Shown one piece after another: positions 24,270-31,739 of a stretch of DNA of 33,486 bases. The stretch comes from DASYDU01 sp036499445 (lineage in GTDB: Bacteria; Planctomycetota; Planctomycetia; Pirellulales; Lacipirellulaceae). The notes under the pieces were generated by a model. The model was given only the letters and a program-made list of their open reading frames with translations. It searched no databases and had not been told where the DNA came from. The translations under genes and the position numbers were made by a program. Every line of letters starts with the position of its first letter. Position 1 is the stretch's first letter. Location: positions 1-33,486 of the forward strand of contig DASYDU010000115.1 in the NCBI GenBank assembly GCA_036499445.1, written 5' to 3'.

Positions 24270-24340
24270 CTTGACGCCGATTTGTGAGAACTGGAATTCT
24301 TTTAGACAAAATCGAGACCCCTGCGCATCTCCTCACTTAG

Positions 24341-24907
24341 ATGGTCTCACAAAGCCAATTTGCTGAGCGGGTCCAAGAATGCACCGACCGACTCACGGCC
24401 ACCGGAGTCGACGCCCTCGGTGCTTTGTTCGATCTCACGTCCCACCGCCTCGTGCGATTTGCCGTCGCCGTGACCCGCAATCAGCACGATGCCGAAGACG
24501 CCGTGCAAACGGCCCTTGTCCGTTTGGCGGGCAAACCCGAATTGCTCCGGCCGGTCGGCGCCCCGTGGCCCTATCTCCTGCGGATGGTTCGCAATGAGGC
24601 CCTCCTGGTTGGCCGCCGCAAGCAGCGTTGCCACGCGACCGGCGACCTCATCGATCTCGTCACATTCTGCCCGGTAGACGAGCTGGAACGTGAAGAGTGC
24701 CATCGCGCGGTCTGGTCGGCGCTCCGCACATTGCCTCCCGAGCAAGCCGAAGTCGTGGTGCTCAAGATCTGGGAAGACATGACGTTTGCCCAAATCGGTC
24801 AAATCCTGGAGACCTCGCCCAACACGGTCGCCAGCCGGTACCAGTACGCAATGACCCGCCTCACCAGACGACTGGCCGGCCAGCAGCGGGAGGCGCAGCG
24901 TGGCTAA
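24341..24907 (+). CDS. ECF-type RNA polymerase sigma factor
   Basis: A sigma-70 family factor of 188 aa with only regions 2 and 4, as in ECF sigma factors. Region 2 lies at about residues 27-96 (LFDLTSHRLVRFAVAVTRN, DAEDAVQTALVRL, WPYLLRMVRNEAL). Region 4 lies at about 128-180 (LRTLPPEQAEVVVLKIWEDM, FAQIGQILETSPNTVASRYQ), including the helix-turn-helix that reads the -35 element. It would direct polymerase to a small regulon. The next gene overlaps its end by eight bases and may encode its regulator. The frame starts at ATG 24341; no ribosome site is obvious. Its promoter and an upstream hairpin are listed separately. Confidence 0.88.
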   Translation: MVSQSQFAERVQECTDRLTATGVDALGALFDLTSHRLVRFAVAVTRNQHDAEDAVQTALVRLAGKPELLRPVGAPWPYLLRMVRNEALLVGRRKQRCHATGDLIDLVTFCPVDELEREECHRAVWSALRTLPPEQAEVVVLKIWEDMTFAQIGQILETSPNTVASRYQYAMTRLTRRLAGQQREAQRG

Positions 24908-25289
24908 AATGAGCAGTTGGAACGAACCGCTGAGCGACGTCGAGGCCATGGTGCGAGCCGCCAGCCAATACGTCCAGGTTTCGCGCGACCTCCGCCCGCG
25001 AGTGCTCGAGACCGCGCGGACCGAGTGTGGCGAACGCCGCGCGCGGCGACGTATCCGTCAAGTGGCCGCCTCACTCGTGCTGCTGGCCGTTTTCATCACG
25101 CCCAGCGGCCGTGGGCTGGGCACCGAGAGCGCCCATTATCCGACGATCTTGGCCGCAGTCGACTCGCGGCACATCTTTTCGCAAGCCGAGGACAAGGTGG
25201 CCCGCGGCGGCGACTTTAGCTGGGCAATGGTCGAAGCCTTCACCAACCTGCGACGCGAGCAGGCCAACGCCCTCCGCCTCGAGCTGTAG
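24900..25289 (+). CDS. Small single-pass membrane protein, possible sigma regulator
   Basis: A 129-residue protein encoded immediately after, and overlapping, the ECF sigma gene. About 50 charged residues come first (DLRPRVLETARTECGERRA), then one hydrophobic helix (VAASLVLLAVFITP, about 54-67), then a short C-terminal domain of about 60 residues. The pairing with an ECF sigma and the cytoplasm-membrane-outside layout suggest an anti-sigma role. The zinc-binding HxxxCxxC motif of classical anti-sigma factors is absent, so this is an inference. GTG 24900 is chosen because GGGAGG (24888-24893) lies six bases upstream; ATG 24909 would be 15 bases away. A dispersed-type repeat begins two bases after the stop. 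Confidence 0.7.
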   Translation: MAKMSSWNEPLSDVEAMVRAASQYVQVSRDLRPRVLETARTECGERRARRRIRQVAASLVLLAVFITPSGRGLGTESAHYPTILAAVDSRHIFSQAEDKVARGGDFSWAMVEAFTNLRREQANALRLEL

Positions 25290-25290
25290 G

Positions 25291-25332
25291 GTTGGGAGGG
25301 CGAGGCTCCCGCCGAGCCCCAGCTCGATGCCT
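25291..25332. repeat. Planctomycete dispersed palindromic repeat, partial copy
   Basis: The segment beginning GTTGGGAGGGCGAGGCTCCC translates as WEGEAPAEP, VGRARLPPS or, on the other strand, GSAGASPSQP. I recognise these peptides from mis-annotated proteins in planctomycete genomes, where this repeat is abundant. It can fold in two exclusive ways: GGGAG (25294-25298) with CTCCC (25306-25310), or GGCTC (25304-25308) with GAGCC (25314-25318). The mirror half usually seen in long copies is absent from the window. It lies just past the stop of the small membrane protein. Confidence 0.6.
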
Positions 25333-25475
25333 CATTTCTTTCACGATTCGCACACAAATCTGCCGCGCCCGCGCATCTTATTTGCAGGAAAGTTGAATAG
25401 GCATCTCATCGCGCGGCCTCCGTCCGAGTCGGGTCCTTGCCGCGCAGCTTTCGCTGCTTCGCGCGCCGTGTTGGC

Positions 25476-26522
25476 ATGGAATCACCCACGCTCGACGATT
25501 TTGTCGCCTGGAACGATCAGCTCGCCGCGCTGATCCGCGCCGGCGTTCCGCTCGATGTCGGCTTGGACGCGCCGGGCAAGGACGTCGCAGAAACCCTCGA
25601 GAGAATCACTGCCACGGTCGCTCGCCGCGTCGGCCGCGGCGAGTCGCTCCGCGAGGCGATCGAAGACGACGACCGGTCTGTGCCTCCCGCCTATCGTTCG
25701 CTGGTCGAGCTTGGCCTTCGTAGCGGTAATCTGTCCGCGGCCCTCAACGACTCGAATCGCGTTGCCGAATCGATCGACGACTCCCGCTACGTAATTCAAT
25801 CCTCGTTCATCTATCCGCTCGTCGTCTGTTTTCTGGCGTTTGCCGGGCTGATCCTATTTTGCCTGTTCTTTGTGCCGACGCTCGCGGCCATGTACCAAAG
25901 TCTGCGACTCCGGCCAGGATCAGGCTTGCGCGTAATGCAATGGCTGCGTGAAACGCTGCCCTATTGGAGCGCAGTTCTACCGCTGGCTCTTGTGCTGTTT
26001 CTTCTCCGGCTGTGGCGCACCAAGTCGCGCGATGGCGCATCCCGCGGCCGAGCCACTGGCTTTTTGACCCTGATTCCCGGCCTGTCGCAAGCCGCGTTTC
26101 AAGAGCGCTGCGCAAGTTTCGCCGAATCGCTCGCTTCGCTTGTCGAAAGCCAAGTGCCGCTCGAAGATGCGCTGCCGCTTGCCGCTGGAGTCTGCGGCGA
26201 TGCACGTCTTGTGGGCGCCGCCCAGTCGCTCGCCGCGGCGCTTAAGCAGGGCCAAGTCCCCGATGACAACGATCCTGCCGCAACCGGGTTTCCCCCGTTC
26301 TTGCGTTGGGCCATGCTGCATTCCGAAGCAACTGTCGGCCGGCCGCGCGCTTTGCAAATGGCAGCCGACCTCTATCGACAAGCTGCCCAGCGTCGCGAAG
26401 AACGATTGCGGATCGTCGCACCAATCGTCGTCTGCGTCGTCCTCGGCGGCAGCGCCACGCTGCTCTACGGCCTTTCACTATTTGTACCCGTCGTCCAATT
26501 GCTCCGCGCCCTGGCATCCTAG
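25476..26522 (+). CDS. GspF/PilC-type inner-membrane protein, first (no N-terminal domain)
   Basis: A platform protein of 348 aa in the type II secretion/type IV pilus family, which couples the motor ATPase to pilin assembly in the inner membrane. Two T2SSF-type helical domains are visible: residues about 5-125 (LAALIRAGVPLDVGL, ESLREAIED, LVELGLRSGNLSAAL) and about 205-315 (CASFAESLASLVESQVPLEDAL). Three membrane segments are FIYPLVVCFLAFAGLILFC, YWSAVLPLALVLFLL and IVAPIVVCVVLGGSATLLY. The roughly 60-residue N-terminal domain of full-length GspF is missing. ATG 25476 is chosen over TTG 25437 because the first domain starts there; no good ribosome site is seen. The pilus-type genes run to 32705 on the same strand. 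Confidence 0.85.
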   Translation: MESPTLDDFVAWNDQLAALIRAGVPLDVGLDAPGKDVAETLERITATVARRVGRGESLREAIEDDDRSVPPAYRSLVELGLRSGNLSAALNDSNRVAESIDDSRYVIQSSFIYPLVVCFLAFAGLILFCLFFVPTLAAMYQSLRLRPGSGLRVMQWLRETLPYWSAVLPLALVLFLLRLWRTKSRDGASRGRATGFLTLIPGLSQAAFQERCASFAESLASLVESQVPLEDALPLAAGVCGDARLVGAAQSLAAALKQGQVPDDNDPAATGFPPFLRWAMLHSEATVGRPRALQMAADLYRQAAQRREERLRIVAPIVVCVVLGGSATLLYGLSLFVPVVQLLRALAS

Positions 26523-26577
26523 GTGTAACTTGAATAATTCCAAATTGAATCTCGCTAGGTTCCTCTGCAGGTGACAT

Positions 26578-27906
26578 ATGAGGCAAGTTTTTTTCGTCAC
26601 TAGCCTAGCACTGGTCCTCTACTCCGTGGCGGTTTCGCAGATTGTCCTATCCGGCCCGGATCTGCGCACGTTCCAGCTCACGCCGGCCAAACTGCCAACT
26701 CCGTCGCTGAAGTACAAATTGCTTTTTGATGGAATCGCGGAGCGCATCCCCGGCAATGCCGCAGTCCTGTACATCGACGCAATTCCGCTCATGGACTCGG
26801 ACGCGGCCCCGAAGGCCGACAGAGCACTCGACGCTTACAAGACCGGCGACATGGATACTTTTCATTCGATTGCCGACTCCTTCGAGATTGCCCAGCTTCT
26901 GAAACAGCTCGAACTTGCCGGCCGCCGAGAAGACTGCAATTGGCAGACGCCTTCGCGCGAAATGGGTGGACAGACGCTGCTCCCCCACCTCGCGCCCCTT
27001 CTGACGGTCGCCAAATTGCTCAAGGTCCGAATACTCCGTCAGATCGATCAGGGCAACACGGATGACGCAATTAGCACGCTTCGTCTCGGCTACGAACTTG
27101 CGGACAAAATGAGTCGGGAGCCCATGAAGATTTCCGGCTTGGTATCGCTTCGCATGATGGAATTGATGAACGACGGCCTAGCCCAACTTATGAACCGGCC
27201 CGACAGCCCAAACTTCTATTGGGAACTGGCCCCCTTTCCAGATCGTAGGTCGGCCATCCGCATCGACATGGATGGCGCACGATCGTGGTCGGTCTATCCA
27301 TCACCGGCCGTCGCCCACAGCGCCGGCCAAGACTTATCCGCCGACCAGTGGCGGTTGAAGCTCGGCGGTAGCGCCCTGGAAAATACTAGCCAAGAACTTT
27401 TGCACCGCGCACAGCAACAATACGCCGAATCGCACAAGGGCCGTCTCAGTGATGCGGAAGCGACCGACGACGCGATCGTGCTTGGAAACTTCTATTATCA
27501 CGAATACGAAGTGCTGGCCGACGAAATGCATAAACTCCGTGGCTTCCCCTATCCTGTGCTGCTGGTCCTTGCCCATCGATTCGATGAAATCAAGTCAAAC
27601 CTAAATGACGTTCAGCCCCTCAATCCATTTATTCGCGGGCCGATTGAACTTCACAATGTTGTGTGGCGTTTTGGGTATACCGATCGTCAACTGGCGGCAC
27701 TAACTGCGGTGGAAGCAATTCGCTCGTACGCCGCAGACCACGAATTTCGCCTTCCATCGCGGCTCCAAGATATTATCGACACGCCAGTCCCCGATAACCC
27801 TGTGACCGGCGCGCCGTTCGAATACGCGCTCGAAAACGAGATCGCCATTGTTTCCGATCCACATTCCGAAGAGCCCCTCAAGTACACAATCTCCATTCGC
27901 CATTGA
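26578..27906 (+). CDS. Membrane-anchored protein of unknown function in the pilus locus
   Basis: A 442-residue protein not recognised as a named family. A single N-terminal hydrophobic helix (VFFVTSLALVLYSVAVSQIVL) would anchor or export it. The body is mostly helical with many Leu/Ala/Asp residues (LLKVRILRQIDQGNTDDAI, LVSLRMMELMNDGLAQLM). The last 70 residues (AVEAIRSYAADHEFRLPS, VPDNPVTGAPFEY) resemble the end of GspG-like pseudopilins and of many planctomycete proteins, where LP and DP-tG-pf-Y recur. It sits between two gspF genes, 55 bases after the first and 73 before the second. ATG 26578 has AGGTG at 26569-26573. It could be a machine subunit such as a GspL/M-like adaptor, or an accessory factor; neither is shown. 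Confidence 0.75.
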   Translation: MRQVFFVTSLALVLYSVAVSQIVLSGPDLRTFQLTPAKLPTPSLKYKLLFDGIAERIPGNAAVLYIDAIPLMDSDAAPKADRALDAYKTGDMDTFHSIADSFEIAQLLKQLELAGRREDCNWQTPSREMGGQTLLPHLAPLLTVAKLLKVRILRQIDQGNTDDAISTLRLGYELADKMSREPMKISGLVSLRMMELMNDGLAQLMNRPDSPNFYWELAPFPDRRSAIRIDMDGARSWSVYPSPAVAHSAGQDLSADQWRLKLGGSALENTSQELLHRAQQQYAESHKGRLSDAEATDDAIVLGNFYYHEYEVLADEMHKLRGFPYPVLLVLAHRFDEIKSNLNDVQPLNPFIRGPIELHNVVWRFGYTDRQLAALTAVEAIRSYAADHEFRLPSRLQDIIDTPVPDNPVTGAPFEYALENEIAIVSDPHSEEPLKYTISIRH

Positions 27907-27979
27907 TCTTCGGTTGCATAAGAATTCGCAACAACAATTGCTGAAGAACCCAATATCATCACGCGCCTAATCCCGCTCT

Positions 27980-29179
27980 ATGCCCGCTTTTCACTACCAA
28001 GCCCTGAACGCCGATCAGCGACTCATCTCCGGCGAGCTGACGGCCAGCACGGTCGACGAGGCCATCACGCAACTCCGCGCAACCGGTTTGGCCGTGCAAT
28101 CAATCAGCCTTGTTTCACCCACTCCCGCGAGCGCCTCCGCCACCGTATCCCTTCCACCAGCCGGAAACGTCGAGCAATCAACCCTCCAGGCCCACATGGT
28201 CCGCGTCCTGGAACAAGGAAAACCGATCGCGCCGGCGTTGCGAGCCTATGCCGAGGAAATGCCGCGCGGTCGCCGTCGCCGACAATTGTCCCAAGTGGTC
28301 GACGTGCTGGAGCGCGGTGATTCCGCGGAGGCCACCATCGCCCTATCCGCGCTACCCGAATATTGGATTCCGCTCTTGAGCGCAGCCACCACGTCGCGTG
28401 ATCCCGGCCGCATCCTCCGCGAATTCCTCTCCGAATCTCGACAAGCGGACGAGCTCTCTCGACAGCGCTGGCTCACATTTGCATATCCGGCATTTATTGT
28501 GGGGATCGCAGCCGCGGTATTTGTCGCGCTGAGTTTCATCGCTCTGCCGTTTTTTGAAACCGTATTTCGCGACTTTAATCTTGAGCTGCCCGCATTCACG
28601 CGCGTCGTCATGACACTGGCATCATGGGTTACCGGCGGACAAGCGCTGGTCTTTGCCTTGATTTGCGGAGTCGTTGGGACGCTTCTTTGGAGCCTCAGGC
28701 GCCGGCTCCCCAATTCGGTCCACTCATATTTTCCCGCGCGATTCAGTTTGCCCTGGGATCAGGGAGCCGCCATCGCCAAATTCGCGCGCTTCACCGCCGA
28801 CCTTCTCGATGGGGGACTCAGCATTCCAGACGCGCTCCGTATCGCCGGATTTGCGACTAAAAGATCACAGCTGCGCGCGGCGGCCTGGCGCTTGGCAAGT
28901 GAGATTACTTCGGGCCGCGAGCGAATGCAGCCGGCCGATGAGCATCCGCTCACCAACACGTTTCTTTACGCCCTACACGCCGACATGCCGACCTCGGCTC
29001 GAATTCATCTCCTCAGGGAAATCAGCAATTGTTATTCGACCCGATCGCGGATGTTCTTCTCCTGGACGCGCGGGCTCATTGAGCCGTTAAGCATCTGCGC
29101 GGTCGGTCTTGTCGTCGGCGGAGTCGTGATCGCGCTCTTCTTGCCTTTGGTCAGTTTGATTCAGGGATTAAGCAATTAG
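27980..29179 (+). CDS. GspF/PilC-type inner-membrane protein, second (full length)
   Basis: A 399-residue member of the T2SSF family, the only one of the three here with the usual N-terminal domain (MPAFHYQALNADQRLISG, then ASTVDEAITQLRATGLAV). The two T2SSF domains are at about residues 72-170 and 260-365 (KFARFTADLLDGGLSIPDAL). Membrane segments are YPAFIVGIAAAVFVALSFIA, ALVFALICGVVGTLLWSL and ICAVGLVVGGVVIALFLPLV. The first T2SSF domain is diverged; the family-typical LxxGxPL segment reads LEQGKPIAPAL. ATG 27980 has no clear ribosome site, so translation may depend on coupling with the gene upstream. The next gspF gene begins 21 bases after its stop. Confidence 0.87.
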   Translation: MPAFHYQALNADQRLISGELTASTVDEAITQLRATGLAVQSISLVSPTPASASATVSLPPAGNVEQSTLQAHMVRVLEQGKPIAPALRAYAEEMPRGRRRRQLSQVVDVLERGDSAEATIALSALPEYWIPLLSAATTSRDPGRILREFLSESRQADELSRQRWLTFAYPAFIVGIAAAVFVALSFIALPFFETVFRDFNLELPAFTRVVMTLASWVTGGQALVFALICGVVGTLLWSLRRRLPNSVHSYFPARFSLPWDQGAAIAKFARFTADLLDGGLSIPDALRIAGFATKRSQLRAAAWRLASEITSGRERMQPADEHPLTNTFLYALHADMPTSARIHLLREISNCYSTRSRMFFSWTRGLIEPLSICAVGLVVGGVVIALFLPLVSLIQGLSN

Positions 29180-29199
29180 CGAACTAGATTGATTCCGCG

Positions 29200-30255
29200 A
29201 TGTACGCCTGGTTTCCGACATTTCGACGCCTACTTTGGTCCCCCTGGACCGTTTCGGCCGTGCGCCAATCGCTGCTGCGGCTCATCGCCGTCGCCGCCGA
29301 AGAGAGTCTGCCGCTTACGCCGCTCGTCGAGGCTTGGGCCAGCGACGAGCGCGGGGCTCAACGAAAGCGCCTACAATCTCTCGCCGAATTGCTCAAAAAC
29401 GGCACGCCTCTGCCGGATGCGGTCGAAGCCGTCCCCGGCATTTTGAGCGACGAAGACGTGCTGGCGATCCGCTTCGGCGCGCAATCCGGTGCGCTTTCCG
29501 CCACGATCCGTGACGCGCTTGCCGACCCAGCCCCCGTCGAATCTCCTTCGCGCCTCCGCAAAACGCTCGTCTATTGCAGCAACGTATTGTTTGTAGGCGC
29601 TTTCATCGTCGCATTTATTCATATCAGAATCGTTCCCGTATTTGAAAAAATACTCGTTGACTATAAACAACAGCCGCCAGTCATTTTTCAGTGGTCGCGA
29701 GCGGTTGGTACGGCATTCGTGCACTACTGGTACGTCGTCGCATTGGCCCTCGCTGCTTTGCTATTGTTCACCTACTCTGCGCGTCCCGGCAGGCTCCTTC
29801 GCCGCACGTTCCTCGGCCGCTTCCTGTATCCCGTCCGGGAATTCCGTGCCGCAGACGTGCTCGAAAAGCTCAGCGTGGCGACGGCCGCCGGCCGACCGAT
29901 CGCGGGCGCGCTCTCAACGCTCGCCCGCTACCATTTCGACCCCGCGATCCGCAATAAGCTGCTCTACGTCCGCAATGAAGTCGAGCAAGGCGCGGAAGTC
30001 TGGCAGAGCATGGCCAAGGCGGGATTGATCACACCGCCCGAGGTTTGCGTCCTCGAAACTGCCGAACGTGTCGGCAATCAGCCCTGGGCCTTGACACAAT
30101 TGGCCGCCGGCAAAGAGCGCCGCACGATGCGACGGTTGGACCGTCTCTCGGAGCTAATCTTGCCATTGCTGATTGTCGCAATGGGTGTGTTCGTTTTGTT
30201 TCAAGCGCTCGCGATTTTTGTGCCCCTTGTCCAATTGATTGAACACCAGTTGTAA
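29200..30255 (+). CDS. GspF/PilC-type inner-membrane protein, third (no N-terminal domain)
   Basis: A 351-residue T2SSF family protein, again without the N-terminal domain. The first T2SSF domain is at about residues 20-110 (LLRLIAVAAEESLPLTPL, LLKNGTPLPDAV, AIRFGAQSGALSATI) and the second at about 215-310 (EFRAADVLEKLSVATAAGRP, VCVLETAERVGNQPWAL). Membrane segments are VLFVGAFIVAFIHIRI, YWYVVALALAALLLF and LILPLLIVAMGVFVLFQALA. It is closer in layout to the first gspF than to the second. Two platform proteins missing the same domain together with one complete protein suggests a hetero-oligomeric platform; this is inference. The pseudopilin genes follow after six bases. Confidence 0.85.
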   Translation: MYAWFPTFRRLLWSPWTVSAVRQSLLRLIAVAAEESLPLTPLVEAWASDERGAQRKRLQSLAELLKNGTPLPDAVEAVPGILSDEDVLAIRFGAQSGALSATIRDALADPAPVESPSRLRKTLVYCSNVLFVGAFIVAFIHIRIVPVFEKILVDYKQQPPVIFQWSRAVGTAFVHYWYVVALALAALLLFTYSARPGRLLRRTFLGRFLYPVREFRAADVLEKLSVATAAGRPIAGALSTLARYHFDPAIRNKLLYVRNEVEQGAEVWQSMAKAGLITPPEVCVLETAERVGNQPWALTQLAAGKERRTMRRLDRLSELILPLLIVAMGVFVLFQALAIFVPLVQLIEHQL

Positions 30256-30261
30256 GAGAAC

Positions 30262-30729
30262 ATGACGAGCGAAACTCCAATCCAACGTGACAAACGCCAG
30301 ACGCCACGGCGCTGCCCGCGTCTCGCTACGAGCTCCATTGAGGTGCTCGTCGCGTTCACGCTCTTGAGTACCGCACTATCGCTCTCGCTGCCGCTCGTCA
30401 TCCGGCACGGCCGCTTGCTCGAATCCTGTCGCCACTATCGCCTGGCCCTCGATGAGCTCTCCAACCAATTAGATCGCCTCACCGCGCTCCCGGAGGCAGG
30501 CGCCCGGACCGAGCTCAAGCAATTGAAGCCGTCTTCCTTCCTCGCCGCCAAATTGCCGGGTGCGGAGTTGACCGGCCAATTGCAGCCCGTCGACTTTGGT
30601 AGCCGCCTCACGCTCCGGCTCTCTTGGCGCGACATGCCCCAGCAGCCAACAACCGTTGCCATGGCCGCTTGGATTTTATCCGCCGCCTCGCAGCCAGACG
30701 GATCGCCATCAGGAGGCCCGCGGCCATGA
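30262..30729 (+). CDS. Minor pseudopilin, GspI/PilV-like
   Basis: A 155-residue pseudopilin. After a basic leader of 22 residues comes the prepilin motif LA|TSSIEVLVAFTLL with Glu at +5 and the EVLVAFTLL core typical of GspI/PilV. Cleavage by a prepilin peptidase is expected after Ala22, where most pilins have Gly. The rest is a short soluble domain (DELSNQLDRLTALPEAGA; FGSRLTLRLSWRD). A weak AAGAG ribosome site lies before ATG 30262. Its stop overlaps the next gene as ATGA, so the pseudopilins are translated together. Confidence 0.78.
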   Translation: MTSETPIQRDKRQTPRRCPRLATSSIEVLVAFTLLSTALSLSLPLVIRHGRLLESCRHYRLALDELSNQLDRLTALPEAGARTELKQLKPSSFLAAKLPGAELTGQLQPVDFGSRLTLRLSWRDMPQQPTTVAMAAWILSAASQPDGSPSGGPRP

Positions 30730-31289
30730 GAAAAAGAAACGCCACCTCGCTGGTCGAGCTGTTGGTCGTCATGTCCGCCTGCACAATCATTCTGACCCTG
30801 AGCGCTGGGCTTGTGCACCGCGCCATGCACGCCCAATCTGCGACGCGCGCTTTTTTCGATGCCGAGCGGAGTGCGATGCGCCTCTCCGAACAATTCCGTG
30901 CCGACGTCCATCAGGCGACCGCGGCCACGATTGAAGACGGCGCTCACGACAAAGGCGCGTTTCTCCGCCTGGCTTTGGCCGACAAACAGTCCGTCGAATA
31001 TCGGCAAACGGGTGACAATGTGGTCAGGGTCGTGTCGCAACACGATACCAACATCTCGCGCGCCGAGTTTGCTTTCCCGTCGCCCTTGGAACTATCGATC
31101 AACGAAGAGCTGGCGCCACATCGATTGGTCCTGAGTGTTTCTGCCGGGTCGCTCGCGAAGCTCGATCCCGGCAGCGGCCAGCAACCTCCGAGCGCCTATT
31201 CCATGCCGCTGAATGTTCAAATTGAAGCCTGCTTGAATCGTACCAACCCATTTCAACAGTTGCCGACGGCGGAGAAGGAGCCGCAATGA
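30726..31289 (+). CDS. Minor pseudopilin, GspJ/PilW-like
   Basis: A 187-residue pseudopilin with a very short leader (MRKRNA) followed by TSLVELLVVMSACTIIL; Glu11 is +5 if cleavage is after Ala6. The beta-rich C-terminal domain (FLRLALADKQSVEYRQTG, VVRVVSQHDTNISRAEFAF) and the position after a GspI-like gene fit GspJ. The start is ATG 30726, overlapping the previous stop by four bases; the frame is open back to 30624, but the prepilin signal fixes the true N-terminus. The end overlaps the next gene as ATGA. Confidence 0.8.
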   Translation: MRKRNATSLVELLVVMSACTIILTLSAGLVHRAMHAQSATRAFFDAERSAMRLSEQFRADVHQATAATIEDGAHDKGAFLRLALADKQSVEYRQTGDNVVRVVSQHDTNISRAEFAFPSPLELSINEELAPHRLVLSVSAGSLAKLDPGSGQQPPSAYSMPLNVQIEACLNRTNPFQQLPTAEKEPQ

Positions 31290-31735
31290 CCCGCGTGCAC
31301 ACGTACTACCGGCAACAACGCGTACGCCGTCACGCCGGCCGGCGGCACGGTACGGTCCTCGTCGCGGCCCTCGTTTGTCTGCTCGTGATGATGACGATCC
31401 TGGGCAACATGCTGCTCGGCAGCCTGCGTGCCAGGCGCGAGCTTCACCCGGAGCGCGACCTGCGCCAAACGGAGCTATTGCTCGCGGCCGGCGCCGACCG
31501 TGCCGCTTATCGCCTGTCGACCCAAGCCGATTACCGTGGCGAAGTCTGGCATCTGCCCGGCGAGTCCATCGTCAGTAACGGCGACGCCCAAGTCACCATC
31601 GAAGCCACCCGCGATTCGGACACCAAGCCGTGGCAGGTCCGCGTCGTCGCCGAATATCCCCGTGGTGGCGAGCTGTCAATCCGCCGCTCGCGCACGTTTC
31701 TCGTCCCAAATCACTCACCTCAAACACAGGAGTAA
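31286..31735 (+). CDS. Minor pseudopilin, GspK/PilX-like, short
   Basis: A 149-residue protein with a basic 22-residue leader and the segment HG|TVLVAALVCLLVMMTIL. As in GspK proteins, the +5 Glu is absent (Ala27). Typical GspK is about twice as long, with a large alpha-helical insert; here only about 100 residues follow the helix, closer to PilX. GspK-type subunits cap the pseudopilus tip. The start overlaps the GspJ-like stop by four bases, and the second DUF1559 gene begins four bases after its stop, so the four pilin-type genes form one tight unit. Confidence 0.72.
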   Translation: MTRVHTYYRQQRVRRHAGRRHGTVLVAALVCLLVMMTILGNMLLGSLRARRELHPERDLRQTELLLAAGADRAAYRLSTQADYRGEVWHLPGESIVSNGDAQVTIEATRDSDTKPWQVRVVAEYPRGGELSIRRSRTFLVPNHSPQTQE

Positions 31736-31739
31736 TCCC

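Larger units (their letters stand above)
23979..24340. other. Divergent control region between the vWA operon and the sigma gene
   Basis: A 362-base region without a recognised gene. It carries promoter candidates in both directions and a terminator-shaped hairpin on the plus strand, listed separately. The gap after the hairpin (24270-24340) holds a TTGACG at 24271-24276 without a good -10, and no clear ribosome site before ATG 24341. Confidence 0.6.

Noticed and set aside
26530..26561. TTGAAT repeated at 26530 and 26545 as a promoter of the unrecognised 442-residue gene
   Set aside because: The only -10-like hexamer (TAGGTT, 26556-26561) is 20 bases from the first box and too close to the second, so the spacing does not fit.
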